Source of the DNA: Hygrocybe punicea
Taxonomy: Eukaryota > Basidiomycota > Agaricomycetes > Agaricales > Hygrophoraceae
Length of the DNA: 64,000 nt
Assembly: GCA_963556145.1 (NCBI GenBank)
Contig: OY744464.1
Location: 6,547,508 to 6,611,507 of the forward strand
Direction of reading: 5' to 3'
Positions within the stretch are counted from its first letter, which is position 1. Each line of letters opens with the position of its first letter. Below the pieces are notes generated by a model. The model did not search any database. It was not told the DNA's origin and saw nothing but the letters and a program-made list of their open reading frames with translations. The translations under genes and the position numbers were made by a program. Of this stretch, positions 34,240 through 46,800 are shown one piece after another.

Positions 34240-36264
34240 TAAATAAATCTATATATTATTAGTAAATTGTGTAGGTTTAATATTAATATTTAAATAAATA
34301 AATAATTTAAAAAATCTAGTAGAAAGTAATTTAATTAAAATTTCACTATTAAATAATTTAGTATTTTTATTGTATATAAGAGTGTTTTTATTAACTGCTG
34401 TAAATTCTGATTTATTAATAATTTGATGATTATTTTGATATATTATTTAATATCTCAAGAATGAGCTTCTTAAATAATATCACTATCTGATTCATTTTTT
34501 ATCAAATCTAAATCAGTGTAAACAGTACAGTCCATCTATATACAAAAACTCACTATTTATAACATAATTCAAAGATAGACTAATAGTTCTGATGAATCTA
34601 ATTAATATTAGTTTCAAATCTAGCCTTAGATTCTTACTGTGCAATCCAACGCTTAACCTGACCATATATAGTCACATCATAATGGTCATCAATATTAAAT
34701 CATCTTTATATTATGTTTTCTAACATGTCTCATAGCGACTTCAGTACGATTTTATATATTTATTGATTTTGATGTATATAACCTCCACTCACCTTTTATA
34801 TTAGTTTGTCATTATCTTTCCAACAAACTATGTATATTTTATCTAAAACTCTTCATTTGATTTATAAATTAATCAAATCAGATTTATCAATTACTTCAGA
34901 ATCTAACTTGACTAACTGAATAGATGTTGTTCCTTAGATTTAATTTACATAATCTGGATATTATGACTTGCTACTGCACTAATTATTTTTATTTGCTGAT
35001 TACTCTTTATAGTAGCTTTCTACATCAGAAAAATGTAAAGACTCTGGTAAGGCATAACGGAGTTGACAATTGCTAATCAGCTGCCCAGCCAATGATCTAA
35101 TATGACCTCTTCTTACCTGAGTTGGCATAGAATTATTTTAGGCTTAGCTCATATAATATCATGCTGGTAAATAATTATCTGGTATTACTATTTCAGTGAC
35201 GGAACGGCAACATTTTATCATTTAGTGGCATAATGATATGGCCTTAGTATGTTCTTATTATCGTGCCAGCGTTTCTGGTAGTACATGGATGGGGTTACCA
35301 TGGCCTAGAATTATTTTAATGTGAATTCATTTCTAGCAAATAAATATCTATTATTACATTGGTAGACGACAAATCATGAACTTGTACATGGATTTCTGAA
35401 GTCACTACTACTATGAAGGAACAGGTGATATTACTTGTAACTATATATGAACGCCAGTATTACGTACATTACACTACGGTTCCATGCTCTAGAAGAGTGA
35501 TCAGTTAATTTTAGATATATTACTTTTTGGCCACTTGACCTTTTTTTCTCGGACACTTGTACGTTTGTATTTTGCCATCTAAATGTGACAGCATTTAGGC
35601 CAATGACACCTTATCAATTTAAATGTTGGCCCATTCCTTTAGATCAGTTACTTCTCTGCTGGTGAATTAAAATATATTGTACTTACAGTAGCATCAGCAT
35701 TTGCTGAAGTGAGTTGACATGCAGAAATTAAGCAACGAGATCATTTATTGTTCCTCACAACATTTTCTACAACCTTAAAATAAGAAGAAACAAGAGTAAG
35801 ATGGAGAGAGAATAGAAAAAAAAATAAGAAGATATTATTGAGGAGGGTCAACTATCCATTTAGAGACATGGATATGAGAATATACAGCTTAATTTCTCAT
35901 TTCAAATGATAGATTTCCCATTCCAAACAGTTGATTTTCTATTTCAAATGTACTTTGTATCCTTCTGCCACCTTTCGCAACTGTTTCTCTTGTCCTGCCT
36001 CAAAGTAGTTATCTGGTAGTTGGCTGATCGCTATGAATCTGTCAGTATGGTTTTATTCTGGGGTAATAGGACTTGGACTTACTGATATTAAACTGATCAC
36101 CTCTGAAGTCATTCAGGGTGTAGGCATTCATCTGGATGTTTTGAGTGCGATTGAATGACATAGGACAAGATTAAAACAGTTGGAATATTGAGTAGGCGAG
36201 AAAGTACTAGAAAAGATGTGGATCTGATAACAGTAGTATTATCTTAGTCTGATGCACTTATGCC

Positions 36265-36660
36265 TTCCTCTAACTAAAGGTGTTTCGATGTTTTTAGGGT
36301 CTCCTCCAATAATTAAGCTGATGTATTTTGAACTTCAATACATTTTAAGATTACCATAGTTGCCTACCTCTGACTAAAGGTGTTTCAATGTTTTCAGGCC
36401 TTCTACAATATCTGGTTAGTTTGATTTGGATATATTTGCTTAGTTGCCTACCTCTAACTATAGGTGTTTTAATGATTTTCAAGCCTTCTGCTATATATCA
36501 GTAGTTTAACTTAGATATATCTTAGCATTAGTTTACTTGACCTCTAACTAAAGATGTTTTGATATTTGTCAGGCCTTCCACTATATCATTGGTTTGACTT
36601 TGATATCTTATGATATTAGATTACTTGCCTCCCTCTAACTAACGGTATTTTGGTATTGTC
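36265..36660. repeat. Degenerate tandem repeat, about 80-100 bp period
   Basis: Five successive copies contain CCTCTAACTAAAGGTGTTTT-like text followed by CAGGCCTTCTACTATAT-like text, each diverged by substitutions and small indels. Confidence 0.6.
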
Positions 36661-37674
36661 ACCTGCTATTATGAGTTCTTATAATTTATTATGAGTTCTT
36701 TTAATTTATTAAAAGACTCGTTCTTTATCAGACCTGGTTCAGTAAGGGTTCATAATTAATTAATTAATTCATTCATTCATTTATTCATTAATGTTTTTGA
36801 ATCACCTATAGAGAAAAAAATTTTGTGCAAGAGATATGATTCTATTTCTTATGCTGGAACATAACATAAAGTTGGGGCCATATTTGGAGTGGCTTACATC
36901 AGTATCCAAATATAGGTTGCCTCAGAAAAGACAAATTACCTTCCAAATTATATTCAAAATATTCATACTAGCCTCAATTCTCATTAGAATCAGCTGAAAA
37001 TTGAACTGCTAACTAATATAACTATTTTTGGCAAGATATGACAGTCACATGTTACCAATCTAACCATATAAGATAATTTTTGATATTATATGTATTGATA
37101 TTTTTACTCAAAACATGAAATTCAATGTGATATAGCTACATACATATATTACCTTGCATAATAAGTAAGTATTGTAAGTAAACTTATGAATATTAATAAC
37201 AATCATAAAAAGAAAAATTCAATTATACCATATATTTTCTGTACCAAACAAAGAAAAAAGACTTTATTCATGCCATGTATTACACTGGTCTACTAAACAA
37301 GTATGGTACTATAATCTAATGAGAACAGGGAAATCTTATTCTAGCGACACTGTCCTTATGTAGCTTTCAAACTATGATATCAGACACTGCAAAATAGAAA
37401 TATAGAACTTGTTATTATTACTCAGAGGCTCTGCTCTGTTTTGTTTCCCAGATATTTATTTTATTTTGCTTGTATGTAGCTGAAGTGAGAGGTGGACTTA
37501 TTACCATAATCCGGTATACAACATATGTTACATATTGTATACTATATATAGTATGCTTTATACAATTTAATCATTTTTCTTAATATATCAAGGAATGTGG
37601 AGGGAGAAAAAAGAACTTGTTCATGCCATCCGTAGCACTGGCCCACTAAACAAGTACTATCCCATTGTTTCAGC

Positions 37675-38210
37675 TTTGATATATTGCAATGTTAGTTTAC
37701 TTGCCTCTCTCCAACAAGAGGTCTTTTGATGTTTTTCAAGCCTTATTAATCTACTAGTTATATAATTCCAGTATACTAAACCCTGTATTAGCTGAGAGGT
37801 TGAGTTAACTTTTAGCCCAGTTACTACTAGAGACTTGATTATACTATAGGAAGCTATTGCTATGAGCATAGTGATACTACAGCCAAATATTGCTGTAGAC
37901 TTAGCTACACGTCTAGTCACATTAAAACATGTCCAGTTACACTCAAAACTTGTCCTCAAATCATTGGTTTACCTTTGATATATTGTAATGTTAGTTTACT
38001 TGTCTCTCTCCAACAAGAGGTCTTTTGATGTTTTTCAAAACTTATCAGTCCACTAGTTACATAATTCCAATATATTAAACCCTGTACTAGCTAAGAGGTT
38101 AGGTTAACTTTTAGCCCAGTTACTACTGGAGACTTGATTATACTATAGGAAGCTATTACCATGAGCATAGTGATACTACAGCCAAATATTGCTGCAAAGT
38201 TAGCTATATG
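37675..38210. repeat. Direct tandem duplication, period 299 bp
   Basis: TTTGATATATTG at 37675 and at 37974 begin two copies that remain clearly alignable to about 37910 and 38210, sharing CCAACAAGAGGTCTTTTGAT and GAAGCTATTRCYATGAGCAT. Confidence 0.75.
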
Positions 38211-38559
38211 ACACTTAGCTATTACTATGGTCTCAGTTATATTATGAGCAGCTATTGCTATAAGCTTAAAACATGTTCACCAAGAAAATATGTCCACAGA
38301 AGAAAACACGTCCAGTAAATGAGAAACTAATTAAAGGCGCTGATTTCAGGCAGCCTCCAACAACAGGTACCTCTCAAACTATGTAGGATCATTGTACATC
38401 TTGTTAATACTATAGCAAACGTCCTTCACAACACCTTGATAATTGGAGGATGTGAATTCTTGCTGATAGACTACATGACATATGACATATATGCTAATAC
38501 ACACTCACCTGTGCTGACCACCGAATCAATAAATCGAACAAGTTCTAGCTGTCCTTTAA

Positions 38560-38722
38560 AATGAGCCTGACAGGTTGCGACTTCACGATGGCTTGCGACC
38601 ACTAGTATGACCTGTTGATCATATCACGATCATCTCCAACAAAGTTGCGGACCAAGATAGAAAAATCCTCAAATCGGATTGAGCCCCAGACTCTCACATA
38701 ATCGTTCACCTTTCATACAACA
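38560..38722. repeat. Dispersed repeat shared with 13040-13210
   Basis: Diverged second copy of the repeat described at 13040-13210. No coding sequence. Confidence 0.45.
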
Positions 38723-39299
38723 ATGCCCTGTTTATACTCATTGCTTATTAATGCTCCTCAGGCCCAAACCATAGTCAGACTAGGTCATGATAATCTTTTC
38801 CTTAAATTGTAGGTATAAAAAGTGCAGTTTAAGCTATACCTGGATCCATTGTAGAAAATGTAGGCTTTCACTAAACATAGTTGTGCATTTCATAGAAAAC
38901 ATGGCAAATAGTTCTGTAAATGTAGTTGGTGGAAAAAAGAGAAATCTGTATATTGCATTGTTGCTGAGTACACTATGACAAGACCAATAGGACATCACAA
39001 AAGACTACTTGCTAAAGGGAATATATAACATACTGAACAACCGTAGAATAGTTGTCGCTAACCACATACTTAACCTAATTGTACAGCCCATAATCAATAC
39101 CATAGTGAAGTAAACACAAGCACCTACAAGGCTCAATATGTTCCATGCTGTTCAGGCAATCCTCAGTGCAAGGTGAATCTTGGATTTGCCATTATTACCT
39201 TGGCGTCGATAACTGGAATCATCTTTCTCATTGAGACAATTCACCTGGATATAATGTAGTGATTCCTGCATGTCCTTTAATATTATGATCATGAGTGGG

Positions 39300-40680
39300 A
39301 TAAGGTTATCCTCGTATTGCACCTAGGTTGTATAAATATAAGGCAACACTAAGGAGGAAAGAGCGTGGATCACCTGCACAAGAGCATCCGCATATTCCTG
39401 CTTCGCTGCATCTAAAACCCTACTGCCCATGATATTGATGGGCAGAAGTCCACAGTACCACAGGGGGATTGAAGAAAATAGGCAGCCAACTCAACCATTA
39501 CCATCCTGAGATAGAAACACATAAGCGATGTAGAGTTGCACAGCTGAATAACATATGCCAAAGGGGTGAATCATGCCAAAGTGGGCATGGGACCAAGTAG
39601 CAACTCAAAGGGCACCTATGGGAGATGCCACACCAGATAAATATTGCTATTAACGAAGTGAGTGTACGAGACGGAGGAGGAAGTGCAGATGGGGATACTT
39701 GGAAGCAATCTAATAACTACTCCATTTGGTTGGGCACTTGACAAAAATTGTAATATTGGACAACACCACATTACTCACCAACCTCATATATTGTGAAGCA
39801 AACAGACTGCTGAAAGGTACCAGGAGATATGATAGCATAAATAGAGGGAGGGAGTAATCTGTACCCTTAGCATGTCGTCACAGACCTGTGCCACTTTTTA
39901 TTGTGCCTCACCTGCAACCTCAAAATAAAGGGAGCCTTCCTGCAGGACATCGACCATGGGAGGGAAGAACCCGATGTGGACAAGGTGTAAAATCTTTTGT
40001 CCAGCTACAACACATGAAGCAATAGAATAAATATGTCACAGGAAGAGATACTACCTAGAATGGGCTCTTGTAGGGGAAGGGGAGATTTCAGGGTGTTTAT
40101 TTTCTGAGCTGAAAATGACACTCAGTAATTAGAAGTGGAGGCGAAAAGTGACGATAAATTTACATAGGGGGAAGTTCTTTAGCCTGGCCAGGTATATCCT
40201 TTGCAACCGAGCGCTTGCCCTTGGGTGTGGACTTTCCTTTGGTACTCACAGCCTTGCCCTTCATGAGAGGCAACCTGCACATAGTCAGTAAGAAGTAAGA
40301 CATGCGAAGTGGCCTTGAACCTTGTTATCTCCTCTGTAGATAACTCCAATAACTCGACATCACTACCAAAGGAGATGGAAGAGCTTATGCCAATGAGTGC
40401 GGCATCAACCTTCGCACTGAGTGGTGCAAATAAGTCAATATACAAATGTTAGATAAACAGAATATGAATGAGAGTGAAACAGCTGGGAGCTGAACATAAT
40501 CTTCAGAGCCTGGGGCAGTGACAGGTCCCCTCTTTTTTTTTCACGGGAATTTCTGACTTCTCCATAACCTCGCTAACACAAAATATGATATAGTAGTATG
40601 CTAACGGTAGAAGATATGAATATTTCAGAATCAGAAGAAATGAAGATCGCTTGTGCCTTACGCCTAGTTTGGCTGGATCC
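39300..40680 (-). pseudogene. Decayed spliced coding remnant, unknown
   Basis: Minus-strand fragments read like protein: ALIGISSSISFGSDVELLEL then STEEITRFKA (40.32-40.44 kb). After a plausible intron (acceptor TATGTGCAG) follows a lysine-rich tail, KGKAVSTKGKSTPKGKRSVA then KDIPGQAKELPP (40.16-40.27 kb). Further down are QKILHLVHIGFFPPMVDVLQ (39.95-40.0 kb) and a block around 39.45-39.55 kb, separated by stops. The remnant is broken in several places and the family is not recognised. It could be a transposon protein or a dead host gene. Confidence 0.4.
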
Positions 40681-40849
40681 AGTCAAGTCGAGAGCAAACA
40701 TACAGACAAGAGGAGGAACTTACCGAATCGAAGTTGGAGACTGAGGCGGAGCTACACCTTTTTTTGTATCAATAGGCAACCCATTGAGCTCTTTACCCTT
40801 TACCACGTATTCCCAGTGGGACAATGTGGAGTCCAGGTAAATTCCACAT

Positions 40850-43590
40850 GAATTTTATGCCAGCTAAATTGACATTTTACCACTCAAAAATTCACTCCCA
40901 CTCCAGGTTAATTCCATGTGGAGTCCATTTGGAATCCATGTGGAATCCACATGGATTTTGTCCACATAGATTCCATGTGGAATCACACAAAAATCATTGT
41001 TAATAACTGTTTTGATAACCTATTTATCTTATTACTATATTGTAATAATTAATTGTTATTAATTACTAAAGAGGGAATGCCCTGAAGTAAATATGTGAGG
41101 TTTCAGCATCTTATATATGGCTGTTTGGTGCACGAACCTATTTAGGAATGTGTGAACGTCACATGACAGTCAACAAGGCATGTCAACCAAACATGACCAA
41201 CAGTAACGCCAACGCTCAACGCTCAACGCCCAATGTCCAAGGCCCCGGATCAACACCGGACGAGTCCAGCAACAATGAGAGCAGCAGGGGCTAGTATTCT
41301 CCCCACTGCAATATGTTTTATTTTTATTTATTTTTATTTTTTTATATGCTGTATCTGACTACCCTACCTGATACAGGCAACCCCAATGTCACCACACCCC
41401 CAATGAACAAGGGCCAAAGCCGCCACGGTGATGTGGGTCACCAACAGCGAAGGAGATGGCTAGTCCAGCGACAACGGAAGTAGTGGGGGTGGGGCCCCGC
41501 TACATCGGTATATTTTTCACATTTGTTGTTTACTGACTAACTATGGCAGTGCCTAGCTCACACCCACGTTCATGCCTGGGTCCACGCCGACATCCACGCC
41601 CACACCCACGCCAACACCCACCTCAATGTTCACAACCACAACGGCCAAAACAAAAATGATCTGCAGCCTCAGATAGTGGCCAACACAGACGACGGTGATG
41701 CGAGGGAAGACAGAGCAGATGGGAGATGCACTGGGTATGGGTGAAGACGGCGAACGTGACAGGACATGAACGGCGTAGGATGATAGCAGCGAGGATGACA
41801 TGAAGAGACCCAAATGATGCCTCCATGGGAGGTGACTGGACATGGGTGGTTCACCCACACCCTTCTGTGAGTTTTCTTGTTAATTATTATATACTGACTA
41901 CCCCATTGCCATGCCCTCACACCCACATAGGTGAGCGCCAAAACAGAGCGACAAGATGGTAACGACAATGACGAGAACAGGTCCGAGGGCAACAACAAGG
42001 ACGGAGACAACAAGGATGGGACAACAATGATGGCAGCAGCACGGCAGCCACCTTCCAACCACAGGGCTGACACCTCTCTTCTCCTCACGTCATATTGTCT
42101 CTCTCTCCTCCCTCCTCCCATCTTCCATCTTCCATCTCCCATCTCTTATCTCCCATCTCCCATCTCCCATCTCCCATCTCCCACTTTCTCCCCCCTCTGT
42201 CTGTAGTCATTAATGGATTAATAATAAATAATAAATATTGTGGATTAATATTATGATTTTCATTTTATTGTGATTTTCATAAATGAAGACATTTTAAAAA
42301 TGAATATTTTAAAATCAAAGGACACAGGTAAAAATAATAACTGGTGAAATATGACGCCAATTCACATAGTTTCAGAGGGAAAGTTTGTCTACCTTCAGAG
42401 GGCTATCTTTCTCGGCATTTACATTTTCAAAGTATTTTATCTATAGAGTTATAGGTGAATTGTTCATTTCAGTCACTCCAACCTGTACAATGAATATCTC
42501 CACAACCAATGATTGGATTTACATGATTATAGACAAGGACTACAAGTCCCCCATCCCAGATTTTTCTACATCTCAAAGTTATGAAGGAGAATTATATACA
42601 AATGACCGTTACACAAATGAGGTTACAATCAAGGTTACAATCATCTGTTAAAGTCAAAAGTATAGAAAATGCAGTTGGAGGCTTGTAGTCCTTGAAAATA
42701 GAACAAGTTTCTCTTTACAATCATATAAATCCAATCATTGGTTGTGGAGATATTCATTGTACAGGTTGGAGTGACTGAAATGAACAATTCACCTATAACT
42801 CTATAGATAAATACTGTAAATTTTTGTTACTCTGATTGTACCAATACCACACAAAATCCAAATTTCATATGGACTTGTTTTCTCTCTTGGCTTCAAGCTG
42901 GACAGGAAGCTCTGATATATGGCTACTCACATGCTTTTAAGCACAGTTGATTAGTCAACAGTAGTTCTATTCGGCACCCCAGCACTTATGAGTTAAGGGA
43001 ATTGGCCATGGATGATTAAGATGAAGATGAAGATGACAATGGAATTCATATTGATCAATGAACAAGTAGTTAGTGACTAGGAGTCAATATTTTTCTGAAT
43101 GTGCTGGTTGTGTATGTGAAGATCTTATTTGTGTAATATTTTTGAGAGCTGGCTACAAAGAATTTGAAGCACTATTTAAAGAAGGATTACAAATACTTTG
43201 AAGCATCACCATAAATCTTTTGAAGCTCTATCTACTATACTAATTGTTCTGTTGTTGTTGCTGTTGGGTATTAATGTATTTGAAAATTGTTGGTGAATGA
43301 ATATATCAGTGAATGTACTCAGACTCTGATGGGTGACTCCTGTTCTAGTGCAAAACTCAGTCCATATGTCCATTGCTAACATAGAAATCAACCCTATCAA
43401 AGGTGGGAAAAGTAAGGCTGAGATAGGTACAGTTGCTGATGAGCCAGGTTGCTGGTGTTGCTTTGCTATTGCTGTTGCTGTTGCTGTTGCTGTTGTTGCC
43501 ATTGTTGTTGTTGTTGTTGTTGCAGTTGCTTTTGGATATTGCTGTTAGTGGCAGAAAGGTGTTTGAAAATGTGTTGATGAACATATTGGT
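40850..43590. other. Gene-free region with simple repeats
   Basis: No credible gene. Contains a cluster of TTCCATGTGGAATCC-type inverted motifs (40830-40990) and degenerate repeats with CTGACTACCCCATTGCC-type text (41340, 41525, 41895). There is also a CATCTCC microsatellite (42120-42185), an inverted repeat (42435-42815) and a GTT/GCT microsatellite (43465-43540). Confidence 0.45.
42435..42815. repeat. Inverted repeat, about 380 bp, probable MITE remnant
   Basis: TTATCTATAGAGTTATAGGT on the left pairs with its complement near 42800, and matching continues through AATGAATATCTCCACAACCA toward the centre. Flanking text (AGGGCTATC) recalls the CAGCC-family MITEs. Ends not resolved. Confidence 0.55.
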
Positions 43591-43872
43591 TAGGGCCTGA
43601 CACGGGTTCGGGTATCACCGCGGTTTTTCCAAAAAGGGTACAAAGGGTTCGGGTATGGTGATCCGGATCTCAACCTGAGGTCACACCGTCACCGTACCCA
43701 CGGTTCAATGGGATCTTACGGGTCACTGAGTGGTAGCTCAGTCAGCGACTCTGTCAGCGGCTGCGCAGCCCATTGCGACACAATGAGAACTTATGGCGTC
43801 AAAGGTGAGCTTATAAAAGGGCTGCAGCGATTGGGATTGCATAGCTAACAATTCTTTTACTCGTCCCCAGAC

Positions 43873-46800
43873 ATGGCCCGCAACACCAAAGCAATTAGGC
43901 GAACGACTTCCACTCATAGCGCCTCCGCTGCCACATCCGCCAATCCCAGCCGTCCCACATCTATCAATCCTAGCCGTCCCACATCTGCCAATCCCAGCCA
44001 TGCCCTGTCCCGCATTCCTTCGACTGAACCCACATCCCAGAAGGACGGCTCGGAACATGATTCAGAGAGTGGTGGCGGTGTTTCTGATGAGGAGGTAGAC
44101 CTTGAAAAGGAGCTTGGTATGTCTCATCAATTCCGAGTGTTGATTTAGCGTTGATTCCCTGTACTTGCAGCCGGACTCAAACGGACTTGGCGATCCCCGA
44201 TTTATTCTTTCTTCAAAGAAGATGTCTCTATCCAATACCATCAGGGAAGGCCCTGCCACTTCTTTCCATGTGGAGCGCGCACTTGCAAGACCTTGGCAAG
44301 AGGCGTACGCCGCTTCCTGGACAAGAAGGATCAGGCTTCGACCGCAAACCTCAGGCACCATGCAATTAGGTGCTGGGGCGAAGACGCAGTCCATAATGCC
44401 ACCGCCGGAACGCCGCAAGAAGGCGCAAGTAGTTCAGTCTTTGCAGCGTTTGCCCGCCAAGGCCAACAGCCTGTTCAGGTTTCACATTGTTCACATACAA
44501 CTGTTGAAGCACGCGCACATCTTGTTAAATGGGTCACGGAGAGCAACCGACCACCCGAAGTCTTGAATGACCGGGAGCTTTGGGAGTTACTGACGGTGGG
44601 GCGACCCCGACTGGAGCTCCCATCTGCTAACACCCTCCGTCGCGATATCAAGGCCGCTTTTGAGAAGTGTCGTGATCGCATTGCCAATCTCCTTCGCGAC
44701 TATCCCGGACGTCTCAATTTTGCCACAGATACGTGGACCTCTCCCAACCACCGCGCGATCTGTGCATGGACAGTTCATCTCGAGCATGAAGGTCACCCTC
44801 TCTCGTTTCTGTTGGATGTAATTGAGGTCCCAGAGTCTCATAGTGGCGCTACGTTGGCGCGAGAGTTTCACAACATGCTTGTCCGCTTCGGCATTGAGAA
44901 CAAGGTTCATTTTTCTGAATTCCGTGGATTATTTATGTTCTGAATTTTGATGCAGATTCTCTCGTTTAATGCTGACAATGCCACATCGAACGATAAGCAA
45001 ACGGTCAAGTTGGCGATGCTCTCGAACGCCTTTGAAGAAGGCAATCGTGTACGTTGTTTCAATCACACCCTGCAGCTATCTGCCAAAACCTTACTTCAGC
45101 CGTTTAATGCTGGTATGGGAAAGGCTACAGCCTCTGAGGAGATGTCCACCGCTGCCGCCGCCGACGCTGAACAGGCATCAATATTTGATGAAGACAACAA
45201 CAACAACAACAACAACAACGAGGTAGTGAGTGAACCGAATGCTGTGGAAGAAGACCCCGAGGACGATGTTGATGAGCTTGATGAGCTGTTAGAAACTGAA
45301 CAAGAAAAACTCCTTGACGATACGGCTATCGTTCGCACCACAATTTCCAAACTTCGCAACCTCAGTTTTGCCATTGTCCATTCCACCACTCTTGCACTCC
45401 CGGCGTGGAAACGCATCTGCGTCGAGCAGAAGTTTAAGCCGAAATTGATTCCACGGGATGTTGTCACGAGGTGGAACTCTACGTTTGATATGATGCAATT
45501 TTCCCTTACATACCGCAAGGCGATCGATGCGATCATGGCAGACAAATGTCTCAAGCTGCGGAAGTTTGAGCTCGACAATGAAGATTGGGGAATTGTCGAC
45601 GATCTCACGGCCGTTCTCGAACAGTACAAGAAAGCAACGCTCTACTTCTCTGGTGATTCCACCAACGTCGCAGCTGTAATACCTGCTATGGACCGGATTG
45701 ACAACCAACTCAATGCTCACACCAGCAAGCCGCTCCACTCATCGATCATCGCTGCCATGAAATTGGCAGGCCGAAAACTCAACCGATATTATTCATTGAC
45801 AGATCTCTCAGCAGTGTATAGGATAGGAATGGGTATGTAATAGCTATAGCCATGTTTTTGTATCTGATTGCAGTTGCAGTTCTTCATCCCGGACTCAAGT
45901 TGGAGTATTTCCGGTGCAATGGATGGGAGGTGGACTGGATCGAGGTGGCAGAAAAACTGGTTCGTGAACAGTACAGCGTCACATATGATGATGGGATAGA
46001 AGTCCTGCCGATGTAGAGATTGATATCTCTCTGTGTACGTATTCTCTTATTTTCCATTGTTACAGTTTACCTTATCTTCTTTACCATCCCACTTCACCAT
46101 TTCTTCACCACAGTCCATTTATAGATACTATACAGTACCTATATAGTGGCTTGTTTACATAGTTACAAACAAGTTGAGTTTTGGGTTTTGACCCCAGTGA
46201 CAACGATCTCGCACACCCCGAATCCGCCCCTACCCAGGCAGCGTTCACCACATCTGGAGCCCACCGCGAGGAATAGTCTAGCACCACCATAGCTTCCTCT
46301 TCCCGTATCCCTCCCTCTGACCGTCATCTTCAAGATCTTCCTCGAAGAACTCTTCAACAAGAACTCTCTTTAGCCGCCTTCGACCCGACAATCGACGACG
46401 ACTTCTTCCAGATAGTACCCGACCACCTTGCTCGACATAACAATTTCCCGCTCGTCTCAGGGTCAAACACCCCCCTATATCTTTCATCCGACAGTCTCAA
46501 ATCGGTCGATATACCGATAATTACCATTACACCCGACTCATCCGATCTCAGTTCGACACCCGCATCGCCTACGTCCCCGACTTCGACCTCGCTAGAACCC
46601 CCGTCCACGTCTTCGCTCTTGACATCGAAAACTCCGTCATCGTCATCGTCCCCGTCTTCGTCTTCGTCCACGCCGTCATCGCCCACGTTACCCGACCCGC
46701 TCATCGTACACCCGACAACCGCTTCATCGACATCTCAGCTCCTTCCACCCACAATGACTTCGACCTCTGGATCTTTGACCGCCCCCCACACTCATCTCAA

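Larger units (their letters stand above)
32496..38340. other. AT-rich, CpG-poor, gene-free region
   Basis: Almost six kilobases of very AT-rich DNA without a credible coding region. CG dinucleotides are scarce: I count about seven between 33001 and 34740. It contains one MITE (33831-34239), a set of degenerate tandem repeats (36265-36660) and a 299-bp tandem duplication (37675-38210). It probably represents old, methylated and mutated repeats. Confidence 0.6.

Noticed and set aside
32496..38340. AT-rich region as inserted mitochondrial DNA
   Set aside because: No rRNA, tRNA or mitochondrial protein fragments were visible, and it contains nuclear-type MITEs and tandem duplications.
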